Positions 41,859-50,414 of a DNA stretch of 64,000 nt are shown here, one piece after another. The stretch is from Acidaminococcus hominis (GTDB taxonomy: Bacteria; Bacillota; Negativicutes; Acidaminococcales; Acidaminococcaceae): assembly GCF_021044795.1 (NCBI RefSeq), contig NZ_JAJNOP010000006.1; one strand, given 5' to 3'. Each line of letters starts with the position of its first letter. The first letter of the stretch is position 1. The notes under the pieces are model-generated. The model was given only the letters and a program-made list of their open reading frames with translations, did not search any database and was not told the origin of the DNA. Made by a program: the position numbers and the translations under genes.

Positions 41859-43892
41859 TTATTTAGGTTGAAATTCAATATGCCGATTGATGTAGTTGTA
41901 CATAATGTAGTTGGCAAGGGCATCTTTGGCTTCCGTATCCGGATGCTCCTCGTCCAAGGTGGCAATGATGTAATCATCGGCTGCATAGTAGTAGGCCTTG
42001 CCTCCAAAGTATCCCAAACCATAGGGATGAGCTGCGGTCGTCAGCAGATCCCGGCCCATGAATTCCTTGGGCACCTGCTGGCCTTCCAGGGTCAGCAGGG
42101 TAGGTGCCAAATCTTCCTGGCTGGCATACATGGTTTCGTCCAGCTGGAAGAGCGGCGCCAAATTTTTGGAGATAAAGAGCAAGGGAATGGGAGCTACACT
42201 CTGCTTATCCTGGGGATTATCCACCAGGGTCTTGTATTCACCCCCGGAATGGGGGTTGTGGTCCGCCGTAACGATAAACAGGGTCCGGTCATCCATCAGT
42301 CCTTCCGCATCTGCTTCCGCAAAGAAGTGCTGCAAGGTCTTGTCCACCCAGTACATGCCGCAGACCGTGGCCGTTCCCTGATCCCGTACGGATTCCGGCA
42401 TTTCTGCATAGCTGTAGCCGTAATAGGGATAGGGCTGATGCATATCCAGGGTCTTGCAGACCAGCAGCAGCTTGTCGTTTTTGTGCTCATTCAAGATCCG
42501 CAGGGCGGCATCGTACATCACATCATTGTGAAAGCCCCAGCCGCTAGCACCCTTGTAGCCCATACCGGCAATGTCTTCCTTGGCCAGGTAATGTTCCATG
42601 CCAAATTGGGCCGGATACTCCCGGTACTCATTGTTGTAGTACCGGCTGGAGGCGCTGAGGAAATAGCCGGTGTAGCCCGCCCCCTGCATAGAGCGGTACA
42701 GGGACGGCTGGTTTTCTCCCGGCAGGTCCCCATCGTAGATCAGCTGGGAGCGGAAGGTGGCATTCAGGCCCTGGGTGGTAGGCACCGCCGAGGAGTAGTA
42801 ATGGTCCACCTTGGGATACCGTTTCAGCAGGGAGTCCAGGTATGGAGTGGTTTCCGCCGGAATATTGGAATTGTAGTAATGAATGTAGTCCCGGTGCACG
42901 GATTCCAAAATCAGCAGCACCACCCGGTCGTAGGCCGGCTGCTGCCGGGGCACCGCTTCCGGTTTGGGATAGATGCCCAGCTTGGACAGGGCTTCCTTAT
43001 CCTGGTCCGTCAAGGTCCGTTCCGTATACTTCCAGGGCTCCTTGACCACCTTATCCGTCTTGAACAGGGCCTTGCCCACAAAGTTCACGTTAATGGGATA
43101 AGCAATGCTGTTGCGGGTAGGTTTCCGGGTCTTTTCCAGGTCCACCTCGATATCCAGGCCGCTGACGCTGTCAATGGCCTTGTAGGTGCCTTCCGCCAAA
43201 AGCGCATAGGCCACATTCAGGCCCATGGCAAACATCACCAGGCACAGCAGGGACCAGGGCAGGTTGGGCTTTTTCCGTTTGGGATGCACCACCCGGAAAA
43301 GGGGAATAAAGGCCAGCAGCACCACTGCGATTACGGCCAGCTGCCAGGGTGCTGTGGTTTCCAGAATGCCCTTGGCCGCATACCAGTTCAGGTTCTCAAA
43401 CAGCACGCTTTCCACGTGCATGGAGGTATTCCAGAAGTAAATGGCGTCCCCCAGCATAATGATGCAGGTGAAATAGTACGCCAGGAAATACAGGGCCTTC
43501 ATAGGGCGGTTGGGCCAGTGGTGGTACAGCATGGCGCACAGCAGTACCAGGACAATATTGTTGAACAGCCCGGTAATTACGGAAAGGACGGTCATAAAGC
43601 CCGTATCCATTTCCAGGTAGGTGACCATAAACACCGCATCCAGCAGATACAGAATGCCCACCACTACCACCGGAAAATACCGGAGGGTTCTGTCCTTGAT
43701 TCTCCGCCGCTCCCGGTACAGGAACAGGGCCACCCCCATAAGCAGCAGGTCCCGGAGGAAGCCATTCAGGGCATGGTACCAGCATTCTGCCCAGGGAAAG
43801 GGGCGAATGTCCTGGACCAGGGTCCAGTTGTAGACGAATTCAATTGCCAAAAAAAGGAGTACGATCAGTCCCCCAAGAGATATTTTTTTCAC
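41859..43892 (-). CDS. LTA-synthase/sulfatase-family membrane phosphotransferase
   Basis: The 677-residue protein has about five to seven N-terminal membrane helices (to about residue 235) and an extracytoplasmic alkaline-phosphatase-fold domain. Visible features are the metal-binding start DRVVLLILESVHRDY, the nucleophile threonine in VPTTQGLNATF, and VTADHNPHSGG with the metal-binding Asp-His. Relatives move phosphoglycerol or phosphoethanolamine onto teichoic acids, glucans or lipid A. In a diderm with lipid A the target is more likely an envelope glycan. It follows a diacylglycerol-kinase gene by 12 bp, which suits a phosphatidylglycerol-consuming enzyme that releases diacylglycerol. Confidence 0.82.
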   Translation of the reverse strand: MKKISLGGLIVLLFLAIEFVYNWTLVQDIRPFPWAECWYHALNGFLRDLLLMGVALFLYRERRRIKDRTLRYFPVVVVGILYLLDAVFMVTYLEMDTGFMTVLSVITGLFNNIVLVLLCAMLYHHWPNRPMKALYFLAYYFTCIIMLGDAIYFWNTSMHVESVLFENLNWYAAKGILETTAPWQLAVIAVVLLAFIPLFRVVHPKRKKPNLPWSLLCLVMFAMGLNVAYALLAEGTYKAIDSVSGLDIEVDLEKTRKPTRNSIAYPINVNFVGKALFKTDKVVKEPWKYTERTLTDQDKEALSKLGIYPKPEAVPRQQPAYDRVVLLILESVHRDYIHYYNSNIPAETTPYLDSLLKRYPKVDHYYSSAVPTTQGLNATFRSQLIYDGDLPGENQPSLYRSMQGAGYTGYFLSASSRYYNNEYREYPAQFGMEHYLAKEDIAGMGYKGASGWGFHNDVMYDAALRILNEHKNDKLLLVCKTLDMHQPYPYYGYSYAEMPESVRDQGTATVCGMYWVDKTLQHFFAEADAEGLMDDRTLFIVTADHNPHSGGEYKTLVDNPQDKQSVAPIPLLFISKNLAPLFQLDETMYASQEDLAPTLLTLEGQQVPKEFMGRDLLTTAAHPYGLGYFGGKAYYYAADDYIIATLDEEHPDTEAKDALANYIMYNYINRHIEFQPK

Positions 43893-43904
43893 AGTAGCCG
43901 CTCC

Positions 43905-44849
43905 TTACGAAATAAATTGGAGTGCTTTGGGAAGCAGCGAAATGGACAACGGCGACGTGACCACCGCGTCTCCGTCCAGCTCTGCGGCAAACTGCTTCAC
44001 GTTGCAGCGAATTTCTACCCGGGACGCCGGGTAGATTTCCACGCTTTTGTCCAGGCTCAGCATATCGGCTGCAATCAGGGCCGTATAGCGCAGGAAATCC
44101 ACGCACCGGTCCTTGGTAAACAGGCACACGTGGAGCACAGGATTGGACAGGGAGCCCCCATTCACCAGGGAGAACCGGCCGGCATAGTAGCGGCTTTTGG
44201 TAACAATGGCGGAGCTGGCCTCGTGCCAAACCCCATCATCATCAATCATTACCTGGAAGCGGTACTTCCAGTTATGAAGGAGCATTTCGCTGCCCACCAC
44301 CTTGCCGCTCTGGCGCACATAGGCCAGCGTAGACAGATATTTCTTTTCCTTGGGGGTCACCTTATCCACCACCAGGGAGTCCACCCCAATCCCGGCCACG
44401 GTCAGGAAAATCCTGTCGTTGGCCCGGCCCAGGCAGACCGGGGTGGTAAAGCCCTTGGAAACCTGGAACATCCAGTTGTTCACGTCGGTGCGCTGCTGGA
44501 GCTCTTTGGCCACCAGGTTCACAGTGCCTGCCGGATAGATACTGACATAGGGCCAGTAATCCGCATCCACACAAACTTCCACCAAAGCCCGCAGGGTCCC
44601 GTCCCCGCCGGCCACAATCACCCACTCCACCTTTTCTTCGCAGATCCGCCGGCCCACTTCCTGGGTGGCGGCAAAAGTAGAGACCTGGACGTATTCGAAC
44701 CGATCCGGTCCGTACAGCTGCAGCAGCTGCTTGGCCATCTTATCCACGTTTTTGTGGATGCCGCTGAAAAAGGTCTGTTTTCCGGCACTATAATTGTGCA
44801 CCAGCAGCACCTTGTGAAATGCATCGATGTCTACGATTTGACGAAGCAT
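43905..44849 (-). CDS. Diacylglycerol kinase family lipid kinase
   Basis: This 314-residue DagK/YegS-type kinase has the nucleotide motif VIVAGGDGTLRALVE and the conserved YPAGTVNLVAKEL, followed by the C-terminal beta domain with ELDGDAV. Such enzymes phosphorylate diacylglycerol or similar lipids on the cytoplasmic side. Placed next to an LTA-synthase-like enzyme, it may recycle the diacylglycerol formed there. It lies 15 bp after the GtrA-like gene. Confidence 0.88.
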   Translation of the reverse strand: MLRQIVDIDAFHKVLLVHNYSAGKQTFFSGIHKNVDKMAKQLLQLYGPDRFEYVQVSTFAATQEVGRRICEEKVEWVIVAGGDGTLRALVEVCVDADYWPYVSIYPAGTVNLVAKELQQRTDVNNWMFQVSKGFTTPVCLGRANDRIFLTVAGIGVDSLVVDKVTPKEKKYLSTLAYVRQSGKVVGSEMLLHNWKYRFQVMIDDDGVWHEASSAIVTKSRYYAGRFSLVNGGSLSNPVLHVCLFTKDRCVDFLRYTALIAADMLSLDKSVEIYPASRVEIRCNVKQFAAELDGDAVVTSPLSISLLPKALQFIS

Positions 44850-44864
44850 GGCAAACTTACTCCT

Positions 44865-45260
44865 TTAGTAAATCCATTTTTTCCTGGAACAATAGTTCCA
44901 AACTGTCACAAGGGCAGAGGCTGCAATTTTGGACGGCATTACGCTGTAGCCCAGGGCTCCAACGAAAATTCGCATCAGCAGCACATTCAGTACCAATCCC
45001 ATGGTGGAAACCAGCAGCACCAGGGAAAACTCTTTGGATTTGCTGTACCGGACACCACTGGTAAAAACCCAGATATTGGTGGCCAGGTAGTGGCAGACTG
45101 TGGAACAGAAATAGGCCAGGGCTGTGGCCAGAAGATAATTCCAGCCCCAGACCTGACTAAACAGGTAAACCAGCGCCCATTCAAACAGGGCCGCAGTGCC
45201 GCCGATCATCAGGTAGCACAAAATCCGGACTTTTTCGTTATCCGATTTATGCAGTTCCAT
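44865..45260 (-). CDS. GtrA-family membrane protein
   Basis: This protein of about 131 residues has four membrane helices and the GtrA pattern LCYLMIGGTAALFEWALVY, ALAYFCSTVCHYLATNIWVF and a basic C-terminus (NYCSRKKWIY). GtrA proteins help flip lipid-linked sugars or act with glycan-modifying enzymes. The ATG at 45260 follows the bofA stop by 4 bp; a longer reading from 45302 would overlap bofA and has a cysteine-rich start that looks spurious. Confidence 0.82.
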   Translation of the reverse strand: MELHKSDNEKVRILCYLMIGGTAALFEWALVYLFSQVWGWNYLLATALAYFCSTVCHYLATNIWVFTSGVRYSKSKEFSLVLLVSTMGLVLNVLLMRIFVGALGYSVMPSKIAASALVTVWNYCSRKKWIY

Positions 45261-45264
45261 AGGC

Positions 45265-45510
45265 TCAGTGCCCCGCCAGCTGGTACAGCAGCAGCAGGAC
45301 AACCCCGGGGACGCCGAAGAAACCGGCTACCAGGGCGGAAACCACATCAATATGCAGCGTTACGCCCACCAGGGAGCCTACCATATTGAAAATCCACAAC
45401 AGCACCATGCCGCAGAAGCCGTTCCACAAAAGCTTCAGGGACAGGGAAAACATATTGATGACAATAAAGAGCACAACCAGCGCCGCAGCGCCTACAGCCC
45501 AAACTTCCAT
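45265..45510 (-). CDS. BofA-family (pro-sigma-K processing inhibitor-like) protein
   Basis: This 81-residue protein has two to three hydrophobic segments and the BofA-type pattern LLWNGFCGMVLLWIFNMVG and VSALVAGFFGVPGVVLLLLYQL. In Bacillus, BofA holds back the SpoIVFB protease during sporulation. Its place after recR is the classical one (recR-bofA). No sporulation genes are seen here, so it is either a relic or has another membrane role. Confidence 0.82.
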   Translation of the reverse strand: MEVWAVGAAALVVLFIVINMFSLSLKLLWNGFCGMVLLWIFNMVGSLVGVTLHIDVVSALVAGFFGVPGVVLLLLYQLAGH

Positions 45511-45523
45511 GGTATTTCACCTT

Positions 45524-46120
45524 TCATAACTCACGCCGGTTTTCCAGCGCTTTATACAGGGTCAGTTCGTCCGCATATTCCAGGTCCCCGCCTACCGGCA
45601 GACCATGAGCAATCCGGCTGACCTTCACCCCGGTGGGACGGATCAATCCGGCCAAATAATTGGCCGTTGCTTCCCCTTCCACATCGGAATTGGTGGCCAG
45701 GATCACTTCCTTGATTTTTCCGTCCTGGAGACGGCGGAGCAGTTCCCGGATTTTCAGCCGGTCCGGCCCAATACCATCCAGGGGGGACAGGACTCCGTGG
45801 AGCACGTGATACAGGCCCTGGTAGCCCCGGGTCCGTTCCATGGCAGCTACATCCTGGGGCTGTTCCACCACGCACACCAGGCTTTGGTCCCGCTTGGCGT
45901 CCTGGCAGATTTCGCACAGGTCCCCTTCGCACAAATCAAAGCACTGCCGGCACAGATGGACGTGCTTCTTCGCATCCAAAAGGGCCTGGGCCAGAGCCTC
46001 TACATCCTCCTGCTTCATGTCCAGCACATGGTAGGACAGCCGCAGGGCGGACTTGGACCCGATGCCCGGCAGCTTCCGCAGCTGTTCGTACAGCCGGGCC
46101 ATGGGTTTTACCATTCGCAT
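45524..46120 (-). CDS. recR: Recombination protein RecR
   Basis: The 198-residue protein has the N-terminal helix-hairpin-helix (LRKLPGIGSKSALRLSYH), a four-cysteine zinc finger (CRQCFDLCEGDLCEIC) and a Toprim domain (VCVVEQPQDVAAMERT and ATNSDVEGEATANYL). With RecF and RecO it helps load RecA at gaps. It lies in the conserved dnaX-ybaB-recR order. Confidence 0.96.
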   Translation of the reverse strand: MRMVKPMARLYEQLRKLPGIGSKSALRLSYHVLDMKQEDVEALAQALLDAKKHVHLCRQCFDLCEGDLCEICQDAKRDQSLVCVVEQPQDVAAMERTRGYQGLYHVLHGVLSPLDGIGPDRLKIRELLRRLQDGKIKEVILATNSDVEGEATANYLAGLIRPTGVKVSRIAHGLPVGGDLEYADELTLYKALENRREL

Positions 46121-46129
46121 GATTTTGCC

Positions 46130-46462
46130 TTAAAACATGCCGGGCAGTTTCATGCCGCCGGTAACCTTGCCCAATTCCTTTTCGGTCATGTCGTCCACCA
46201 TTTTCATGGCTTCGTTGACAGCCGTCACAATCAGGTCCTGGAGCATTTCTACGTCTTCCGGATCCACTGCGTCCGGGGACAGGGTCAGGCTTACCAGGTT
46301 CTTGTTGCCGTTGACCACGACCTTTACGGCTTCACCGCCGGAAGTGGCTTCTACGGTGCGCTCCTTCAGCTCTTCCTGGAGCTTGCTCATTTCGCTCTGC
46401 ATTTTTTGTACTTTCTTCAGCATGCCCTGCATGTTGTTCATACCCATTCCGCCTTTAAACAT
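46130..46462 (-). CDS. ybaB: YbaB/EbfC nucleoid-associated protein
   Basis: The 110-residue DNA-binding protein has the family pattern NNMQGMLKKVQKMQSEMSKL, then ERTVEATSGGEAVKVVVNGN and DLIVTAVNEAMKMVDDM. It binds DNA as a dimer and affects nucleoid structure. The Gly/Met-rich N-terminus (MFKGGMGM) is common. It lies between dnaX and recR. Confidence 0.94.
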   Translation of the reverse strand: MFKGGMGMNNMQGMLKKVQKMQSEMSKLQEELKERTVEATSGGEAVKVVVNGNKNLVSLTLSPDAVDPEDVEMLQDLIVTAVNEAMKMVDDMTEKELGKVTGGMKLPGMF

Positions 46463-46486
46463 TGGTTCATTCCTCCTGAAATTGTG

Positions 46487-48400
46487 TTATGGTTCTTCTT
46501 TATATACCTTACCGCCAAATACCGAAAGCGCCTTTTTTACGCCCGGAGGCAATTCCTCCGGTTCCGCCGGCTTTTCCTTGGCGGCTGGCTGCTCATTTAC
46601 GGCCGGGGCCGGAGCTGCTGCCTGAGGCGCAGGCTCCGGGGCTGCCTGGGGAGCGGCCTTGGGCGCAACCGGAGCTGCGGGCTGGGGAGGCGTTTGGGGC
46701 GCCGCCCAGCGGGCCGGTTCCGGAGGCAAACCTCCAGCCTGGAGCACCACGGCTAGCCCAATGGGCTGTCCCGTGCGCTCCTTTAAAATATCCGTCATTA
46801 GATTGTGCAGATCCGGGGTTTCAAAGCGCTCTTTCAGGCTTTCCGAATCCACTACCAAAGTCAGCACCTGGTTGGCAAAAGAGCCCACCTGGGCCATTTT
46901 GGCGTATACCAAAAACGCCCGTTTCCGGCGCTGCTTTAGCCCCTGTATCACAGTCTGCCATAGTTCTTCCCCTTGTGCAACCCCTTCTCGTGACAGAGGT
47001 GTGACATTTGCGGCAGCAGCTGCTGGCGCAGCCGTAGGAACCACTGGCGCACTAGGCACCACCGGAGCTGCCGGGGGCTTGGGCTCTGCCTTGGGGAAAA
47101 CGGCCGGTTCCGGCGTCCAGGCTGGCACCGCCGGTGCGTCAGGTACACTGGCAGTTTTAGGCGTAAAGGCCGGCGCTGCCGGCGAAGCAAAAGCCGGGGC
47201 TGCCGGAAGCGCACTGCCGCCTAAGGGTGCCGCTGCCGGAGCCGTAAAGCCGCCGGCGGTCAGGGCCGCCACCTGTTCTTCCAGGCTGCGGATCCGGGCT
47301 TCCAAAGCCGCTTCTGACGACCCCTGGTGCTTACACAGGTCATACAGGCAAAGCTCCCCCACGATTTTCTTGCGCAGGGACCGCTTGCATTCGGCCGCTG
47401 CCTGGTGCAGCTTTTCTTCGCTGGCCATCAGCTGGGGCCGGCTGAACAAGGGGGCCAGCCGGGCCAGTTCCGTTTCCTCATCGGTTACGTAAATATCCTG
47501 ATAGGCCGGGTCCACCTGATACAGCAGGAGAGCCCGGAAATATTCCATCAGCTCCGCCAAAATCTGCTCTAGCTCCTTGCCCTGCTCCAAAAGAGCGTTC
47601 AGGGTAGCCAAAGCGCCGGCCAAATCCTGTTTGCCGATCTGCTCGGTCAGAAGCCGGATTTTTTCCCGGCCGGCGGAGCCAATCATCTGGCGCACCGCTT
47701 CGGCCGTAATGGGACTGGCCATGACGCTGCACTGGTCCAAAAGACTGAGTGCGTCCCGCATGCCCCCATCCGCCTGGATGGCAATCAGCCGCAGGGCTTC
47801 CTTTTCCGCCTGAATATGGCTGCCTTCCGCCACCTTTTCCAGATGCTCGGCAATCTCTGGCACCGTTACCCGGTGAAAATCGTACCGCTGGCACCGGGAC
47901 AGGATGGTGGCCGGAATCTTCTGGGGCTCCGTGGTGGCCAATATGAACACCACGTGCTCCGGCGGTTCCTCCAAGGTCTTCAGCAGCGCATTGAAGGCAT
48001 CGGTGGTAATCATATGGACTTCGTCGATGATATAGACTTTATAACGGCAGGCTGCCGGGGCAAAAAACACCTGATCCCGGAGCTTTTTCATTTCTTCAAT
48101 GCCCCGGTTGGAGGCCCCGTCGATTTCAATGACATCGGGGGCTGTGCCTTCGGTAATTTCCCGGCACAGGGTGCATTCGTTGCAGGGGTGGGCTGTGGGG
48201 CCGTGCTCACAGTTCAGGGCCTTGGCCAAAATCCGGGCCGTACTGGTCTTCCCTGACCCTCTGGGCCCTGTAAACAGATACGCATGGGAAATTCTTCCCG
48301 ATTCCAGGGCGTTGGAAAGGGCCGTTTTGATATGCGCCTGCCCCACCAGATCCTCGAAGGTCTGCGGCCGCCAGGTGCGATACAGAGCAACGTATGCCAT
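46487..48400 (-). CDS. dnaX: DNA polymerase III subunit gamma/tau
   Basis: This clamp-loader ATPase has Walker A GPRGSGKTS, the zinc-binding CEHGPTAHPCNECTLC, Walker B IIDEVHMIT and the sensor region up to about residue 370. An Ala/Pro-rich linker (about 390-480 and again near the C-terminus) joins a tau-like domain IV/V (VIQGLKQRRKRAFLVYAKM). I start at the ATG at 48400, giving 637 residues; the in-frame ATG at 48409 lies inside the ribosome-binding region. A slippery A_AAA_AAG lies near the end of the gene. Confidence 0.95.
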   Translation of the reverse strand: MAYVALYRTWRPQTFEDLVGQAHIKTALSNALESGRISHAYLFTGPRGSGKTSTARILAKALNCEHGPTAHPCNECTLCREITEGTAPDVIEIDGASNRGIEEMKKLRDQVFFAPAACRYKVYIIDEVHMITTDAFNALLKTLEEPPEHVVFILATTEPQKIPATILSRCQRYDFHRVTVPEIAEHLEKVAEGSHIQAEKEALRLIAIQADGGMRDALSLLDQCSVMASPITAEAVRQMIGSAGREKIRLLTEQIGKQDLAGALATLNALLEQGKELEQILAELMEYFRALLLYQVDPAYQDIYVTDEETELARLAPLFSRPQLMASEEKLHQAAAECKRSLRKKIVGELCLYDLCKHQGSSEAALEARIRSLEEQVAALTAGGFTAPAAAPLGGSALPAAPAFASPAAPAFTPKTASVPDAPAVPAWTPEPAVFPKAEPKPPAAPVVPSAPVVPTAAPAAAAANVTPLSREGVAQGEELWQTVIQGLKQRRKRAFLVYAKMAQVGSFANQVLTLVVDSESLKERFETPDLHNLMTDILKERTGQPIGLAVVLQAGGLPPEPARWAAPQTPPQPAAPVAPKAAPQAAPEPAPQAAAPAPAVNEQPAAKEKPAEPEELPPGVKKALSVFGGKVYKEEP

Positions 48401-48443
48401 ACTTCCCATCCTTTCTGTTCTATCTGAACAATGTGCTTTAGCT

Positions 48444-48473
48444 ATTATACCTTTTTTCCCTAAAAAAATTCAA
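48444..48473 (-). promoter_or_regulatory. Promoter of the dnaX operon
   Basis: On the minus strand TTGAAT (48468-48473), an 18-bp spacer and TATAAT (48444-48449), about 45 bp before the gene. Confidence 0.65.
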
Positions 48474-48481
48474 CTAAAATG

Positions 48482-48510
48482 TTGACAAGTGAGCGCAAAT
48501 TGGTTATACT
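48482..48510 (+). promoter_or_regulatory. Promoter of tRNA-Ser and SRP RNA
   Basis: Consensus TTGACA (48482-48487), exactly 17 bp, then TATACT (48505-48510), about 68 bp before tRNA-Ser. It faces away from the dnaX promoter. Confidence 0.8.
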
Positions 48511-48577
48511 GTACCTCGTGGTTGTCTTCAAGACTACTGCAAACAATTGAATAGCTTTATCTAAGCAATTCAACCTG

Positions 48578-48666
48578 GAGAGTTGTCCGAGCGGTTGAAG
48601 GAGCACGCCTGGAAAGCGTGTATACGGGAAACCGTATCGAGGGTTCGAATCCCTCACTCTCCGCCA
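48578..48666 (+). tRNA. tRNA-Ser (anticodon GGA)
   Basis: The acceptor arms GGAGAGT and ACTCTCC pair. The anticodon stem CACGC/GCGTG encloses CTGGAAA, giving anticodon GGA. A long variable arm (TATACGGGAAACCGTATC) marks a class II serine tRNA. The T-loop GGGTTCGAATCCC is intact, discriminator G, and CCA is encoded. Confidence 0.96.
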
Positions 48667-48678
48667 TTTTGTCTGTCA

Positions 48679-48703
48679 GCCGCGTCAAGCGGCTTTTATT
48701 TTT
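48679..48703 (+). terminator. Weak terminator after tRNA-Ser
   Basis: AGCCGC and GCGGCT form a 6-bp stem followed by TTTTATTTTT. Because no separate promoter is seen for the SRP RNA, read-through must supply it unless one was missed. Confidence 0.5.
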
Positions 48704-48829
48704 CCGGCGGACTGCAGCGGCGGGTCCTGCGCAATGGAGTCCTGTGAACCTTGTCAGGTCCGGAAGGAAGCAGCAATAAGCAGATCCCTTCATGTGCCGC
48801 AGGGGTGCCTGTTGCTGCAGCCCGCCGGG
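48704..48829 (+). ncRNA. ffs: Signal recognition particle RNA (4.5S type)
   Basis: The core hallmark GTCAGGTCCGGAAGGAAGCAGC, with the GGAA tetraloop and symmetric loop, is the binding site for Ffh. The outer ends CCGGCGG and CCGCCGG, plus CTGCAGC/GCTGCAG, close a single long hairpin of about 125 nt. There is no Alu domain, so it is the short form found in Gram-negative bacteria rather than the long Bacillus type. It guides membrane proteins to the translocon. Confidence 0.93.
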
Positions 48830-48837
48830 AAAATAAA

Positions 48838-48876
48838 AAGAGCCTGTGAACTTCGGTTTGCAGGCTTTTTTTGTTG
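48838..48876 (+). terminator. Terminator of the SRP RNA
   Basis: AGCCTG and CAGGCT close a hairpin with an inner TTCG-type loop, followed by TTTTTTTG. Confidence 0.8.
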
Positions 48877-48905
48877 CCGCTCCCCCACTTCAGCCTGAGT
48901 TAATC

Positions 48906-48946
48906 AAAAACGCTTTCCCGCCAAACCTGCGAGAAAGCGTTTTTTA
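48906..48946. terminator. Bidirectional terminator, mainly for the FAD oxidase gene
   Basis: AAAAACGCTTTC pairs with GAAAGCGTTTTT around a 15-base loop. It lies just after the oxidase stop codon on the minus strand. Confidence 0.75.
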
Positions 48947-48950
48947 TTTC

Positions 48951-50351
48951 TTAGTATTGGGCCAGCACCTTGCCCGGATTCAAAACATCCTTGGGATCCA
49001 GGGCTTTTTTGATGGTCTGCATCATGTACAATTCCCCAGGATCTGCCAGGGAAGCCAGCTGCTTCACCTTCTTGGCGCCGATGCCGTGTTCGCCGCTGAG
49101 TTTGCCGCCCATGGCGTAAATATAGGGATAGGCTTCTGCATGGAAATCATGAAGGGCCTTTTCCCAGGCTTCATCTGTCATATTCCCCTTCAGAATGGAG
49201 AAATGCAGATTCCCGTCCCCGGCATGGGCCAGGGTAAATACCTGGAAGGGATAGGATTCCGCTACCTTGGACAGTTCGTTGATGGTCTGGGCAATCTTGT
49301 CCAGGGGCACCACAAAATCGTCGCTGGTCATTACCTTGCTCAGTACCCGGACGCTTTCCAAACAATTCTTCCGCACCGTCCAAACCCGGTCGTCGGCAAT
49401 CATCACATCGTCGGCGCCGTTTTCCCGGCACAGTTCATCCAGCTTTTCCAGCTTCTTTTCCAGTTCGTCCTCATCAAAGGTTTCCAGGGTAAGAATCACA
49501 TAGGAGCCGTCCTCGTAATGGGCCAGCCGGATTTTGGAATAATCGCTGGCAGACCTTACGAAACCATTGTCCATAAATTCCACGCTGGTGGGATTTAGGC
49601 CTGCCTTCAGTAAAATGGGTACCAGGCTGACAGCCTTTTCCTGGTCGGTAAATACCGCCAGTACGTCCGCCTTATACGGTGCCAGGGGCAATAGCTTCAG
49701 GGTTGCCTTGGTAATGATGCCCAGGGTGCCTTCGCTGCCGATCACCAGCTGGTCCAGGCAGTAGCCGGTGCTGTTTTTCTTGCTCCGGGTGCCCAGGTTG
49801 GCGATTTCGCCGTTGGGCAGCACCACTTCGATGGCGTGGACCTGGTTCCGGGTGGTGCCGTAGCGTACGGCCTTGTCGCCCCCGGCATTGGTGGCCAGGT
49901 TGCCCCCAATCAGGCAGCTGTCGGCGCTGCAGGGATCTCCTGCGTAGAACAGGCCTACGGCCCGGGCTGCTTCCTGGACCTTCACCGTGGGAACCCCGGC
50001 CTGGGCAATCAGGTACATCCCGTCCGCGTCCACTTTTTCAATCTTGTCCAGCCGTTCCAGCAGCAGTACCAGCCCGCCGCACACGGCAATAGCTCCGTCG
50101 GAAACACTGGTGCCCCCGCTCCGGGGCGTAACCGGGAAACCGTACTGGTTGGCCAGCTTCATAATGGCTGCCACCTGCTCCGTAGTTTCCGGAGCCACCA
50201 CCGCTTCAGGGGTCCGGAACAGCCGGGGATCCGTTTCCTCATCGGTTTTATACTGCTCCAGATGGTCCGGATCCGTCCATACATACTTTTCGCCCACCAG
50301 GGCGTTTAATTTTTCAAGCACTTCTTGGGTAATTGGATTGTAGTTTTCCAT
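48951..50351 (-). CDS. FAD-linked 2-hydroxyacid dehydrogenase (GlcD/LldD2-type)
   Basis: This is a 466-residue flavoenzyme. An FAD-binding PCMH domain (about 40-220) contains PRSGGTSVSDGAIAV, GDPCSADSCLIGGNLATNAGG and IGSEGTLGIIT. The C-terminal FAD-oxidase domain has HAGDGNLHFSILKG and LSGEHGIGAKK with metal-binding histidines. Relatives oxidise lactate, glycolate or 2-hydroxyglutarate, often passing electrons to electron-transferring flavoprotein; no etf gene is adjacent. If this is a glutamate fermenter, 2-hydroxyglutarate is a tempting substrate, but that is inference. It lies 63 bp after alr. Confidence 0.9.
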   Translation of the reverse strand: MENYNPITQEVLEKLNALVGEKYVWTDPDHLEQYKTDEETDPRLFRTPEAVVAPETTEQVAAIMKLANQYGFPVTPRSGGTSVSDGAIAVCGGLVLLLERLDKIEKVDADGMYLIAQAGVPTVKVQEAARAVGLFYAGDPCSADSCLIGGNLATNAGGDKAVRYGTTRNQVHAIEVVLPNGEIANLGTRSKKNSTGYCLDQLVIGSEGTLGIITKATLKLLPLAPYKADVLAVFTDQEKAVSLVPILLKAGLNPTSVEFMDNGFVRSASDYSKIRLAHYEDGSYVILTLETFDEDELEKKLEKLDELCRENGADDVMIADDRVWTVRKNCLESVRVLSKVMTSDDFVVPLDKIAQTINELSKVAESYPFQVFTLAHAGDGNLHFSILKGNMTDEAWEKALHDFHAEAYPYIYAMGGKLSGEHGIGAKKVKQLASLADPGELYMMQTIKKALDPKDVLNPGKVLAQY

Positions 50352-50414
50352 GCTGCTTTGCTGCCTTTCTGCTTACTGTCCTGCGCCTTCCTGCTTTCCT
50401 ACGCCAGCCACTTC

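Noticed and set aside
41708..42022. Long N-terminal extension of the MATE exporter
   Set aside because: It overlaps the preceding gene in another frame, and a strong ribosome-binding site precedes the GTG at 41707.
46532..46538. A_AAA_AAG slippery site in dnaX as an E. coli-like gamma/tau frameshift
   Set aside because: It is in the right frame but lies in the last 20 codons; a -1 shift would shorten the protein by only a few residues and cannot make gamma.
48578..48829. Integration site or mobile element at tRNA-Ser/SRP RNA
   Set aside because: No integrase, no repeated tRNA end and no foreign-looking genes nearby.
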